Below, in pieces: positions 46,101 to 58,100 of a DNA stretch of 64,000 nucleotides (within the stretch, counting starts at the first letter, position 1; every line of letters starts with the position of its first letter). Made by a program: the position numbers and the translations under genes. The notes beneath the pieces are model-generated. The model was not told the DNA's origin, ran no database searches, and saw only the letters and a program-made list of their open reading frames with translations. The stretch comes from Chlorella sorokiniana (taxonomy: Eukaryota; Chlorophyta; Trebouxiophyceae; Chlorellales; Chlorellaceae), in the NCBI GenBank assembly GCA_025917655.1, contig CP084609.1, positions 1,736,001 to 1,800,000 on the forward strand, written 5' to 3'.

Positions 46101-49100
46101 GGAAGGAATGATGGGGTGCCGGCTGTTGCCTAAGTGTGGCGGCATGCCAGCAGAAGGAGGGATGCCACGCTCGCAGAGCTGTCCAGGCAAGCAAGCGGCG
46201 CCCCCACACGCCCTCTCCCACCACTCTGCAGGAGCGCCTGGCGGCGGCTGATTCGCAGCAGGCCCAGCTGGAGTTTGACCTGAGCGACAAAAGCGCCAGC
46301 CTGCAGGAGGCTGCGGAACAGGCGACGGCGCTGAAGCGCCAGCTGGGCGAGGCGCAGCAAGCGCAGCGCGACTCGGAGGCCGCTGTCGCCGCCGCTGCTG
46401 CGGAAGCCGCTGCTCAGCTGGACGCCTCGCGGCAGCAGTCCGCCCAGCTGGCAACCGAGCTCGCTGAGCTGGAAGGACGGCTGGAGGGTGCCAAGGCCGA
46501 GGCGGCGGAGCAGGCGACGGCCGCCGCCGAGGCTCGCCAGGCGCTTGCCGTGGCGCGGGAGCAGCTTGCGGCCGCCGAGGCCGACGCGGAGAGCCAGCGG
46601 TGGGCTGTCGGGGCTGCAGCGGTGCGCTCGGATGAGCTCGCGGCGCAGCTGGCAGTGCTGCGGGGGACCCTGCTGGAGAAGGAACAAGAGGTGTGTGCAC
46701 AGGTCAATCAGCCTGCGCCTGCTGCAGCAGGATCATGCGCCCGGCCTGGTGTGGTTCCCATCACACGGCATCTGTCTGTTGCCACCGACCGCAATGCTCG
46801 CTGCGCCGCTGTGCAGCTGCTGCTGGGGCGGGCCGAGGCACAGGAGCTGAGGCAGCAGCTTGCGGAAGGAGGAATCTGCAGAGAAGCTGCGGGTGCGTGC
46901 TTCTGCTGGCATCTTTGCTGGTGCTGGCTGCATGGCTCGCAACACCCGTGCGCTTTGACCCCGGCCGCGTTGCCTGTCACAACTCGATTGCTGCGCTCAT
47001 CGGCGGGCTGCCTTCCCCACCCCCTGCTAGCAGGCCCAGGTGGCGGAGCGGGACGGTGACCTGTCCCGCCTGCGCGGCGACATGGCCGCCGAGGTGAGCG
47101 AGGCGGCGCAGCAGGTGCAGCAGCTGCTGGCGGCGCAGACTCGCGCGGCGGCGCTCGAGGCTGAGCTGGCAGAGGCCCGGGGGCGGCGCAGCAGGTGAGG
47201 GGTGTGCGGGAGTGACTTGGGGGCAGGGCCGAAAAGTGTGTGGGGAGCAGCACGTGGGGCACAGGCTGCCCAGGCAACGCACACCACCTGCAAGTTCACA
47301 GATGCCTCAGCCAGCACCCCTGCTTGGGACTGTGCTCAGCGCTGCCGCTTGGCCCTCCCGCTGCCTGCAGCCCTGCCAGCTGCCGAGCCAGGTGGCGGAG
47401 GCTGTGGCGGCTGCCCGTGCGCATGCGCGTGCAGAGCTCGAGCGCTTGGAAGAGCAGCTGGGGCAGGTGGGGCTGCTTCACACGCGCCACTCAGGGCCCC
47501 GCTGCTGGCTGCCTCCTGCACCTGGCTCGTTGGGAGGAGCAGCTACATTCGAGCTTTCAAAGGCGCTTCGCCGCATGGCGAACGGCTGTTTGTATGAGGG
47601 TTTCGACGCCACTCCTCGCCCACCCTTGCTGCCTGCCTCAGCGCGAGAGGGAGCTGGCGGCGCTGCGGCAGCGCTGCGGAGAGCTTGAAGGGGCTGCAGC
47701 TGCCGCCGCTGGCGGGGGTACCGCCGCGGAGCAGCTGCACCAGCTGATAGCGGAGCGGGAGGGGTGGATCGAGGAGGTGCAGGCGCAGCGGGCAGAGGCC
47801 ACAGGTGAGCGCTGCGCTGCTGGGAGTCGGGCTGCTGCTCAGCTCGAGGATGGAAGTGCGGGTGTACGGCTGGCTGCGCGGGATGCTGGTCCCATCGTGG
47901 GCATGGCTCACGCTCAGCCGGCTCGCCATCTGACTCTCCTGGACGCTGTCCGTTGCAGGCGCCTTGGAGGCCCTGCGTGCCCTGAGCGCCGCTTTGCCGA
48001 GGTGGCGGAGGAGCGGGGTGTGCTGGCGGCGGCCCACGAGGAGCTGCGGGGGCGGGCTGCCAAGCTGGAGGAGGAGCTCACCGCCATGACGGGTGGGGGG
48101 GGGCAGGGGGGCAGGGCGGGGGCAGCAATGTGGGGGCGGGGCAGTGGCGCTTCTTCAAGCTCGCTTCAACTGGCAACCTCCTCCACAGCAGCATGCGGGC
48201 CTGCACCAGGCGCCGACGGGCGCCTTGCTGCGGTCGCCCCCGGACCGGCGGTCACCCGCAGCCACCCCTGCTTGCTTGCTTCCAACCTGTCTGTGCCTCT
48301 GTTGCTTCCATCGCTCCCGCGCCCCTGCCCCCTCCTGCAGGCCAGCAGAACCTGCAGCAGCGCATCCACTACCACGCCCAGATCAAGCAGGAGGCGGCGG
48401 GGCTGCGCGAGGAGCTGAGCCGCCTACGCATCGAGCACCACCGCGCGCAGGCGAGTGCAGCGGGGCGGGGGTGGGCGGGCGCGCTCGTCATGTGCAGAAC
48501 ACAACCGCCAGGCTGGTGGGCAGCTGGTTGCCGTGGTAGGGCTGCCGGGAGCCGCACCTGCACCGCTGCTGCGCTGGCAGCGGCCGGTGCTTCATGTCAT
48601 GCCCGACCCGATCGATTGGCATGCCCTGTGTGCGGGCGCAGGTGCGGTGCGAGCGGGTGTCCCAGGAGCTGCAGCGGGTGCGGGAGGCGCGGGGCCAGTG
48701 GGGCCTGCCCGACTTTGATGCAGAGGATGCGCTGCGCGACGTGCTGGCCGCCACCGAGCAGCGCAAGCTGCAGGTTGGTGTGGAGGGGGGCAGGAGGGAT
48801 GGCGGCGACGCTGAGGCCCCCTGGTAGATGTTCTGCCAGCGGGGGCTTGTTGTCCTCGCATGCCCTGCTTCTTTCGCCACCCCACCAGTGTGTGGCCTGA
48901 CGGAGTGAGCGCACGGTATCCGACAGCTCTGCACCGACGCTGCTGGAGCTGGGCACGCCACCGCTGCCCCAAACGACCGCAGGTTGAGGTGGAGCTGGAG
49001 GGTCTGGCGGGGGCGGTGCTGGAGCTGGCTGCTGGCGGCGCAGCGGCCCAGGGCGGCGACATCGTGCTGGAGTTTGGCACGCCGCGGGGGAGCGACAGGT

Positions 49101-49431
49101 GAGCGGCGGCGCGGTCATTCCGATGATGGGTCCACCCACATGAAACATGTCTCGCTGGCGCCAACCTGCGCTGCTATCCTGGCAACCAGAGAGTACCAGT
49201 CCTCCCTCCCCCTCCCTCCCCCTCACCCAAACGCTGCTCGCCGCGCAGGCGCCCACCGCCGCCGACGCCCGCCGCGCGCTCGCCGACCTTGCGGCTGCGC
49301 AGGCGGCGGCTGCGCGCGCTGCGGAGGACCAGGCGCAGCAGATCCGGCTGCTGCGGGAGGCGGGGCCGCTGCAGATGCTGAGGAGCAGCAAGCCTGAGCG
49401 AGGCGGGCTTGGCAGGCCAGCTGCACGTTGA
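40151..49431 (+). CDS. Kinesin-12 (PAKRP/POK/KIF15-type) motor with long coiled coil
   Basis: A plus-end microtubule motor of the kinesin-12 family. A likely first exon at 40151 encodes [17 protein letters not shown]; its junction to the next exon is unresolved. Motor exons are ~40644-40891, 41049-41102, 41217-41504, 41701-41790, 41966-42057, 42216-42334, 42516-42692 and 42852 onward. Motifs in order: [28 protein letters not shown]-loop [30 protein letters not shown], switch [12 protein letters not shown], switch [43 protein letters not shown], and the kinesin-12 neck [10 protein letters not shown]. From ~42900 to 49431 about 25 short exons encode near-continuous Ala/Glu/Gln/Arg coiled coil. 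The final exon ends at the TGA 49429-49431. The motor frame slips at ~40863, ~41360, ~41752 and ~42241, all at G runs. Division or phragmoplast-like microtubule roles are inferred from land-plant members. Confidence 0.88.
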
Positions 49432-49682
49432 TGCACATATTCACTAGGCTCGTTGTGAAAATTTTTCCCAGGTTGACATTGTCGGAGATAGACAAAAGGT
49501 TGCACAAAGGCCGGGCGGATCTTGTGGTCAGGAGGCACAGCCAAAGGGCACAAGCGGGCTGCAACAGCGCGCCACCGCCTTTGGTTGTCCTGGGCATCGC
49601 TGCCGCTTCATGCACAGCACCAACCGCTGAGATCACCCCCATCCTTTGGCTGCGTTGCCCTTCACGGGCAGCCAAGGCTGCC

Positions 49683-51228
49683 CTACTGCGCCTGAGCGTG
49701 CGGCCGCACAAAGGCGGTGGGGCGCCTGCAGTTGCGAGAGACGTAGTCGGCCACGCTGCCCAGCCCCGGCTGGTCTTCAGCCTGCATGCAAGGAAGGGCA
49801 GCCGATCTACGGGGGCTGGCTGGGAGGCAGGGGTGGCACGCGCATGCAAGCAGGCGTATGGCACACCCAGCATGGAGCCGTGCCGCTGGCGCCCCACCAC
49901 CCACCTTGTTGTGTGCCGCCAGAATCACGATGGCCGCGTCCCGCTGCTCAATGTCCCTGCACAAGCACGAAGCCTTTCTTCTTCAGCAATGCGTGCTTCC
50001 TGTGTGACCTGATGGGCAGCGCTGTCCCGCTGCCACCCAGCCCCGCCGCGCCTGGCGCCCCACTGGCGCCCCACTGCACTCGCCCTGGCTGCCCCGGCGC
50101 GCTGCCGCCACTCACTGCACGATCAGCTCGCGCACTCGCTCGTCGGGACACTCGGTGCGCTCCGCGAACAGGTGCAGCTGGTAGGGGATGCGGTGGGGGC
50201 GTAGCAGCGGCAGGAAGCTGCACGGAAGGTGGCAGGAGGGTGCGAGGGGATGGGCTGCAGCGGTCTGGCGGGGGAAGCAAAGTGAAGCGGGCGCAGCCTG
50301 CGCAAGCGTCGCAGGCGCTGCTGGCGGCGCGCGGCAGCAGGCCCAGCATGCTCCCTGCTGTGCGCACATCGGCGCGCGGGTGCCGCCGCCGCCTCACCGA
50401 GCCTCCAGCCGCTGCTTGGCTCCATCAATCAGCTCCTGCTCCCGGTTCCCTTTGGAGCGCTGCCTGCACAGCAGTGACGTCGAGGCAAGGGACCACATGT
50501 GCAACGGCGGCCGGCGCCCAGGAAAGAGCCCTCCCTGCGCTGGCACAATGCACTGCCCTTCTGCAGTCTCAGACCCCCCTCAAATGTCTGCATGTTGCCG
50601 AGCGTTGCCAGCTGCGCCAGCCCCGCGGTGCGTCCTCACCGGAAGCTGTAGGATGTGCCGGGCACGCCGTGGAACACCTCCATGTCGGGCTGCAGGCACT
50701 TCACAACATACCTGCGAGGCGCAGCGTGAGCAAAGCAGCAGCGCACCGATGAGGGGGAGGGGGAGAGGAGGAGGCTTCCCGCCAGGCCGCCGCACCGGCA
50801 GGCTCCGCTGCGGCAGGGGCAGGCGGCTGGGTGGACACAGCCGCTGCTCACGTGAGGTGCACGGTGTCGCCTCGCGGTACAGGTTGTCCAGCGCCCACCT
50901 GCATGCAGTCAGCAGCTCGTCGCCGTCGGCTCTGCGCCACCAGCCAGGGCAGCGGCACTGCCTGCTGGCAGTGCGGCTCCCTCCTGCTCTGAGGACTTTG
51001 GCGGCAGAGAAACAGCACGCAAGCCTTGCGCACAACCCGCTGCGGTGTGGCGGCAGGGCACGCTCAGCCAGCCCACGGCCACCCCACTCACTTGCAGGCA
51101 CCGGCACTCGCTGCGGTGTCGGTGGCGCAGACGAACAGGCTCCTGCCTGGCCCCTTGCGGTGTTGCACCTCCTCGTTGACCGTCAAGTCGCCAGGAGTGT
51201 GCTCCGATCCGGTTGCAGGCACACTCAT
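49683..51228 (-). CDS. UspA-like universal stress protein
   Basis: Minus-strand exons: ~51228-51090 (MSVPATGSEHTPGDLTVNEE to TAASAGACK), ~50938-50850 (ADGDELLTACRWALDNLYRE), ~50712-50640 (YVVKCLQPDMEVFHGVPGTS), ~50460-50400 (REQELIDGAKQRLEAR), ~50218-50117 (PYQLHLFAERTECPDERVRE), ~49957-49900 (DIEQRDAAIVILAAHNK) and ~49785-49683 (GLGSVADYVSRNCRRPTAFV). The alternating strand-helix pattern with LFVCATDT at the start and GSVADYVSRNC...PTAFV at the end is that of the Usp/adenine-nucleotide alpha-hydrolase-like fold. Such proteins bind ATP or act as stress-linked chaperone-like factors. The glycines of the ATP-binding type (GxxG near the end) are only partly present, so ATP binding is uncertain. 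The frame slips once at ~50868 (one missing G before GDTVHLT). Confidence 0.72.
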
Positions 51229-52169
51229 AAGGTCAGGAGGCGTGCTATGGCCAACAGGTGGGCGGAAGCCAGAGCGGGCGGCACCGGGTTGGTTGGCAGT
51301 CAGGGGTTGGAGAGGGGGCCGTTCAGGAGCCTATGTCGAGGCGGTCGCCGCTACAACCGAAGTTCAAACAAAGCGACTGAACTGGGTGGCGTTCTTGAGC
51401 CGCTCGACACCCAAGAACGCACCCAAAAGGACCGAAAATGAAAGGCTTGTGGTCAGCGCATGCAGCATAAACGAGAAGTATTCTAAACACTCGGGAGGGC
51501 CGGAAGAGCGAACCATTTCCTGAAACCCAGTTGACAAGTCAGCATCGGAGGCGGTGGCGGCTGTGAGCCCTCCGCACAGGTGATGGTGTCCTGTGCACAG
51601 GTGTTCTAGCATGAGACAACTTTGCTCTGCCATTGCGGCAACAAAGCAGCGCAGTAGAATCAGCACACCACTTACAGAAACCTAGACGAGGCTTGTCGGC
51701 AAAGGTGTGTCCGCCGAAAAGCTCTACATGAAGTGCTCAGGGCGGCAGGGATAAAACAACTGGCAACCAGCATTCTGATGGAACTGATTGAACGATTGGA
51801 CTGGTATGAGCACGTCAGTGGGCGCCCTAGTCGCAGCATAAGGGCGAGGAATGCGACAGCGCCAGGCCTGACCTGGTGCCAGCAGTGTGGCGCCGTGGAA
51901 TAAGGAAACAAGTTGCACTGATGTCGTATAATTAAGTTTCAATCAAATCGGTCTAGTGCATTGCTCGCAGTGCCCCAAAACGCAAGCAGCTCGCAGAGGT
52001 GCAAGGGGTTTTCGAGGACTGCGGCATTCCGGCTGTGAGGCTGCCTGATCACTTTTTGATGGTATGTGGTTGAGGTTCCGACATCTTAGAGTGAGCTCTG
52101 CTACGATCCATCTTTGACGGCCGTGGCACAGCCGCTTAGGTGCGCTGAGGACCATGCGCTGATCGACAG
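51229..52169. promoter_or_regulatory. Divergent promoter region, 940 bp
   Basis: Lies between the UspA-like gene (minus) and the BEACH gene (plus). It is among the least GC-rich parts of the window. No gene is supported; short reading frames lack motifs. Both promoters should be here. Confidence 0.4.
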
Positions 52170-55100
52170 ATGTCTTTCTTCCAGCGCCTGCTGGGCGGCG
52201 GGCAGGCGGGAAGCAGCAGCGGCGGGCAGCAGAGCGGCGGCGGCGCCGCTGCCAGCGGGGCCTCTGTGTTGCCGGACGACCTCGTGGATGTGTGCTTCGA
52301 GTGAGCTCTTGGCAGATGTTATTTCAAGTTTGGTTGCGATGCAATCTGGCCTTCCACTGCAACCCATGCTGCGAGCAGAGTGATGCTGGGTGCTGCCGCT
52401 CCGACTCTCACACATCATTCCCCCTGTTGCGTCGCAGCGAGTCGCAGCGCGGCGAAGCCGAGCTGGCTGCCCTCTTTCAGAGCTACGAGCGGGCGCTGCA
52501 GGTGGACCGCGAGGTGGCGCGAGAGATCCTGCTGGGGTTCTTCGACCGCCTGGCCGCCGCCGCCGCCAGCTGGCGCCCGACCCAGCTGCCATCCTGGCCG
52601 CCCGCGCTGCCGCTGCGTCGGTCGCCGAAAGGGCAGATGCAGGCGGCGGAGGGGGAGCGGCCGTGCGCAGCTGCATCTGGTGAAGGGTTGCAGCGGGGCC
52701 ACCCGCGCGCGCTGCTGGCGGCGGCGGTGGAATGTTTGGAGCAGGCGCCTCGGGAGCTGCTGCTGGCTGCGGCAGCACCAGGATTGGAGGCCGGGGGTGG
52801 GCGCAGCAGGGGACAGAGGGAGAGACGGCTGGCAGCCCGGCGGAGCCTGTGGAGGGTGCGGGGCCGAGCGGCAGCGCCAGCAGCCGGCAGCTGGCACTGG
52901 CTGGCGGCCTGCCCGCGCTGCGTGCGCTGCGCGTGCTGCTGCGCAGCCAGCACAACCGCGCCGTGCTGGCGGGGCTGGGGCTGCTGCCCGCGCTGTGCGC
53001 GCTGGCCCGACAGCTGGCGCAGAAGCTGCAGGCGGCGGCGGGTGTGCTGGCGCTGCGCAGCGGCGACGCCCTGCCGCCCCTGGCAGGCACAAGCAGCGGC
53101 GCAGGCAGCAGCCCCGTCAGCCCCTCATCCCAGCCTGCTCTGGGTGCTGGCCGGCAGGGCGACGGCCCTCTGGAGGCTCTGCTGCTGCTGCTGCAAGCAG
53201 CCCTGGCGGCGGCGCAGGCATACGCGCAGCATGAGGCGGATCACCAGCAGCGGGGCGGCGCTGCTGGCCGCCAGGGGCGCCAGCAAGGCGGCCAGCCACG
53301 CAGCACAGGCCGCCGCGCAGGCGGCGGCGGCCGCCGCGGCGGGGGCGGCCGCGGGCGCCGCCAGCGCGGCGGCCGTGGCGCCGCTGCTGGAACAGGGGCT
53401 GGTGCTGCTGTGCTGCGAGCTGCTGCCGGTGGTGGTGCAGGTTCGCCTCAGACTGGGTGAAGGCGCTTCTCCACAGCGCCCACCGCAGCAGCAGCAGCAG
53501 CAGCAGCAGCAGCGGGCGCGTGTGCTGGCGGCGGCGGCGGCGCTGGAGCGGCGTGCCCTGCTGTGCCTGCTGGCGATGTTGGCCGCCAGCCCCGTGCCAG
53601 CTGCCACCGCGCTGGTGCAGCAGCGCGGCGGGCGGGGCATGGAGCTGGTGGTGGGCTGCCTGGGCTGGCCGCTGGCGCCTGCTGCCCAGCAGCTGCCGCC
53701 CTCCGCCGCCGCCGGGGCAGGGGATCCTGGCGACTACCAGCCCGTCGGCGGCAGCAGCCTCGCCGATGCACACGCCCGGGTGTGGCGCGGGGCGGGCTGC
53801 GCCCGGCTGCGCAGGAGCTGCAGGTGCAGCTGCTGGCGCTGCGTGCGCTGGGCGCCGCGCTGCGCTCCGGCGCCGGCGCCGGCCCGGCCTGCCTGCGCCG
53901 CGCGCAGCAGCTGGGCTGCCTGCCGCGGCTCACGCAGCTGCTGCAGTGGGCGGCCCTCACGTTTGACGACGCAGGCAGCTGCTTGGGCACGAGCGGCGAC
54001 GACGATGCCGGCAGCAGCCCCGGGCGGTACCGCCGCCAGGCAGCCCCGGCGGCGGCGCGGCAGGCGGCAGCGAGCTGGCACAGCTGTTTGCAGTCCTGTG
54101 GAGCTGGCTGGCGGGCGTGGGGGCGCCGCGGCGGCGGCCCTGCCGCCGGCGGTGCTGGCAGCGGTGCTGGCGGCTTTCCGCCCGCTGGACGAACCGCCTG
54201 GCGCCGCTGGCTCCAAGGACGAGGCGGCGCCAGCTGGCAGCGCACCAGGGGACCCCGCTCGCATGCGAAGGAGCCCTTCCCCCACAGCAGCTGAGCAGCC
54301 GCTGGAGCTGTCGGCCGCCGTCGCTGCCTCGGCCCACACCACCGCCCCTCGCGACTTCCACGAGCGAGCGCTGGCAGCGTTGCGGGCGTGCCCGGCGCAG
54401 CGGGCTGCGGCTGCGCCCTGCAGCAGCAGGCGGCCCTGCTGGCGGCGCGGCTGCTGGGGCGGGAGGCGCGGCTGGCGCCGCTGCTGCCGCCAGCAGCCTG
54501 CCCCCAGCCAGATGGGCAGCACCTGCAGGCAGGCGGTTGGAGCGGGGCGGGGGCCTGCAAAGCAGCGGGGCGGCTGGGCTGCCGGCCCCGGCGCCGGCGG
54601 ATCAGAGGCCGCATCCAACCTGCAGGCTGTGAGGGCAGCAGGTGAGCCTCTGCCTCATCCAGGCGGCAAGACCTTTGCAGGCAGCCTGTCGCTGCCTCGC
54701 GCAACGCCACACGCCGCCCGCGCCTCTGCCGCCCTTCTGCAACAGTTTCTTTAAATACATGCAGGGATGTGGGACGTGGCGTTCGGGCCTTGCTTCTTCT
54801 TTTGGGGGAGACCGGCGCAGAGGGCGGCGAGCAGCCCGTGGCGGCGGCGGCGGCGGCGGTGCAGCGCGAGGGGCTGCGCCAGCTGGCGCTGGCGCTCGCT
54901 GAGTCTGCCGCCAGCCTGCCCGCCTCCCCCAGCAACCTGCCAGAGGTGGCGGCGCTGCTGGCGCTTGCTGCGGGGGAGCCGCGGCGGCACGCTGTGGTCG
55001 CCGCGGCGTGCCGCGTGCTGCTGCGCCTGCTGGGCGCAGCGCCCGCCACCACCCTGGCGGCGCTGCAGGAGCGGCAGCTGCTGGTGCTGCTGCCGCGCCT

Positions 55101-58100
55101 GCTGGCTCAGCAGATGGCGGAAGAAGAGGAGGACGAAGAAGGCAACCGGCAGCGGCCAGCCTCTGCTGCCCCCTCTGACGCTTCTGCTTTTGAGATTGAC
55201 CGCCCACCGCCTGCCGAGGCGGCGGCACGGGAGGATGCGCGCTGTGCGGCGCTGGAGCTCCTGGGCGCGTTCATGAGGTGAGGGGGGCAGCTGCCAGCCC
55301 ACACCTGCCTGCTGCGTGCTTGATGCCGCCACCTCACTCGGAGGCCGGGAAGCACCTGCTGCACGCCACAAGCCGCGGAGGACGGCTTGCAGCGGCGGCC
55401 GTGGGAGTCTCCACGCGCCTGCCTGAACAGTGCAGCGACCAACCTCGGTTGACGCGTGCTTGCCCCTCTGCTCCTGCCCTGCACCTTATCTGCAGCCTGC
55501 ACCCGAGCCTGGCCCGCGGCGCCGTGGCAGCCTGGGAGCCCGTGGCCGCCCTCTTCACCCTGCTCCTGCGCCCCCTGCCCCAGCCGCCGCCTGGCCCTGG
55601 ACAGCGTGAGGCACCGGCCCCGCTGCCTGTTCTGCCGGCTACACCCCGCCCTTGCTCTGCCGCCTGTTCACTTGGGGTCAGCGCAGGACTCAGGTGCCGT
55701 GCTGAAGCGGCCCGCCCGGCCATGTCAGGCCGCGTGACGCTCTGCTCAGCTCCTTTCGTCGGCGTGCCCCCTCCCCTGTTGCGCTGCGCAGGTGCTGCTG
55801 CTGATGCAGGTGGCCCCTGCTGGGGAGGACGACCGCCTGGCCAAGGCCGCCCTCTTCTCCAAATACACGGGTGGGTGGGCGGGCGGGGCAGCTTCTGCGC
55901 AGCTTCTGTCGTAGCCCCCACAGTGCCACCCTAAAGCGACAAGGGGACCTCGTTTGGAGCCGGCAGTGCTCTGGCACCTGCCAGGGTTGGACCTGGGCAC
56001 CAAGACCCCGGGTTAAAGCTCTCAGCCTTCAACATCTTGCCCCCACCTGCAGAAACGCTGCCCGCCGCTGTGCAGCGCTGGCGCCAGCTGGGCCTGCCGC
56101 TGCTGCTGGAGCTTCTAGGGGGTGCGGGCGGCGGTGGAGGGGGCGGCGCCGCCGGCGGCCTTGCCTCTGGCAACGGCGGCGCCGCCGCCGCTGGCTTTGG
56201 CCGCGCCGCCGCGCAGCAGCTGTTTGCGCGGGCGCAAGCCTTCCTGCAAGTGTGCAACGTGCTCAATGAGGATTACGAGGCGGTGAGAGGGACAGGCTGC
56301 GTGTAGTTGCGTGTGGCGCTGACCTGGCGCCAGCAATGCTTCGACTTGCCATGAACCCGCGCTGTGGCACCTTCCGCCTGCCTCTGCCTGCGCCAGAAAC
56401 AACCTGGCCTGCGCGTGCTGCCCCAAACCCGCTGCGCTGCAGGCAGACGGCCCGCAGCTCTGCTGTGCGGTGCTGGACACATTGACCGCCCTGATGGCGG
56501 GCAGCCCAGCAGGGCGCCGCGCGCTGGCGTGAGGCTTCCCTGCTCGATCGCCCGCTGCCGTTGCCCGCCGCTGGCGCCCTGGGGATCGTTTTGATGCCGT
56601 GCGGCCAGCGCAGCCTGCAAGTGCACAAATGACGGCTTCCCTCTCTTGTTGATTCCTGTTGCAAATTAAAATGGTGTTCTGGTTCTGTCGTGCTGCAGGC
56701 AGGATGTGGGGTATGGCGCTCTGCTGCAGGCTGTGCTGGCGCGGCTTGGGGGCGCGCCGCCGCCGCGGCGCCTGCTGCTGTGCGTGCTGGGCCTGCTGCT
56801 GGAGGTGGGGCAGCGTGCTGCGCTGAGCCGGACATAGCTGCATCGCAGCTTCTTCAACCCTCACTGTCCTGGAAACGAGCGCTCCTTGCGTGAAACGCAA
56901 GAAAGCGCATGCTCCATTTGAGACTGCGCTGCCTGCTTTGATGCCTGCTGTACTGCTGTACTGCAGGAGGCCCCTGGCCCCAGCACCCAGCCGCGTTTCG
57001 CCTCCGCTGCCGTCGCCAACCCTGGCGCGCTGCCGTTGCTGGTGGCGCTGCTGCGGCGGGCAGCGGGGCCCGACCAGCTGTGGGGGCTGGCGGCGCTGCG
57101 GGAGCTTCTGATGCAGGGGCCGCGCAACCTGGCGGCGGCGGACTCCGCCGGCCTCAACAGCCTGCTCATCGGCTGGCTCCAGGATGCGGCCAGCCGCCAG
57201 GCAGTCGCAGCTTCCGGGCCATCCGACGCAGCAGCAGCAGGCGACGCAGCTTCGCCAGCCGAGGGAGGAGGGGGGGGCGAGCGCGGCGAGGCGGGCGCCA
57301 CCGACTGCTCTGCCGAGCCGCAGCGAGGCCTGTTGGTGCACCAGCTGCTGGCGCTGCTGCGGGTCAGCGGCGGCTACAGCATCTCCGGTGAGCGAGTGCT
57401 GGTGTGTGTGTGCGTATGTTGTTTGGAGTGGCGGCTTCCTTTTGGGGGTCCTCAGCCCTCTTGCACTCGGCTTGCACCATGGTGTGGCTGGCCAGCCATG
57501 TAACGCTGCAACTGCCTGCGGCCCCCTGCTGTAAACCCCTTGCAGCCGGTGACCTGCGCTCGCTGCTGCAGCTGCTGAGGGCGGGGCCGCAGGGGGACCC
57601 GCCGCCGTGTGCCGCCCGCTGCTGGAGGTGAGCGGACACCCCGCCGCTGGCTGCTCAGCGGGCCGCTGCCGCGTAGTTTCCCCGCCAGCCACGCTGCTGC
57701 TGCTGTTGCTGCTGCTACTGTCAGTTTGACGTGCGATGTGCAAGGCAACAAGTTGCGCCTTTCCCACAGCTTCCAAGCAATCCCCAGGCCAGCCGTGATG
57801 CTGTCGCTGCAACGTACAAAGCGCTTGCGCAAGCCACAGCCTGCTGCGTTTCTTGTTCCGCTGCAGGCGCTCGCCGCCATGGCCTCCCACGAGGGCCCCC
57901 GCTGCTTCTTCAGCATCAGCGGCGCAGACGGGGCGGCCGGCGGGAGGGAGGGCAGCCTGGGCTCCGAGCTGCCCGCCGGGGTCGTGTGCTCGCCCAGCCT
58001 GGGCGGCGGCGGCGGCGGCGGCGGCTCCCCCGCAGCCTTCCCTCGCCTGCCCCGCGGCGGCTACTCGTTGCCCTCTGGCTGCGGGTGGAGGACACCGGGG

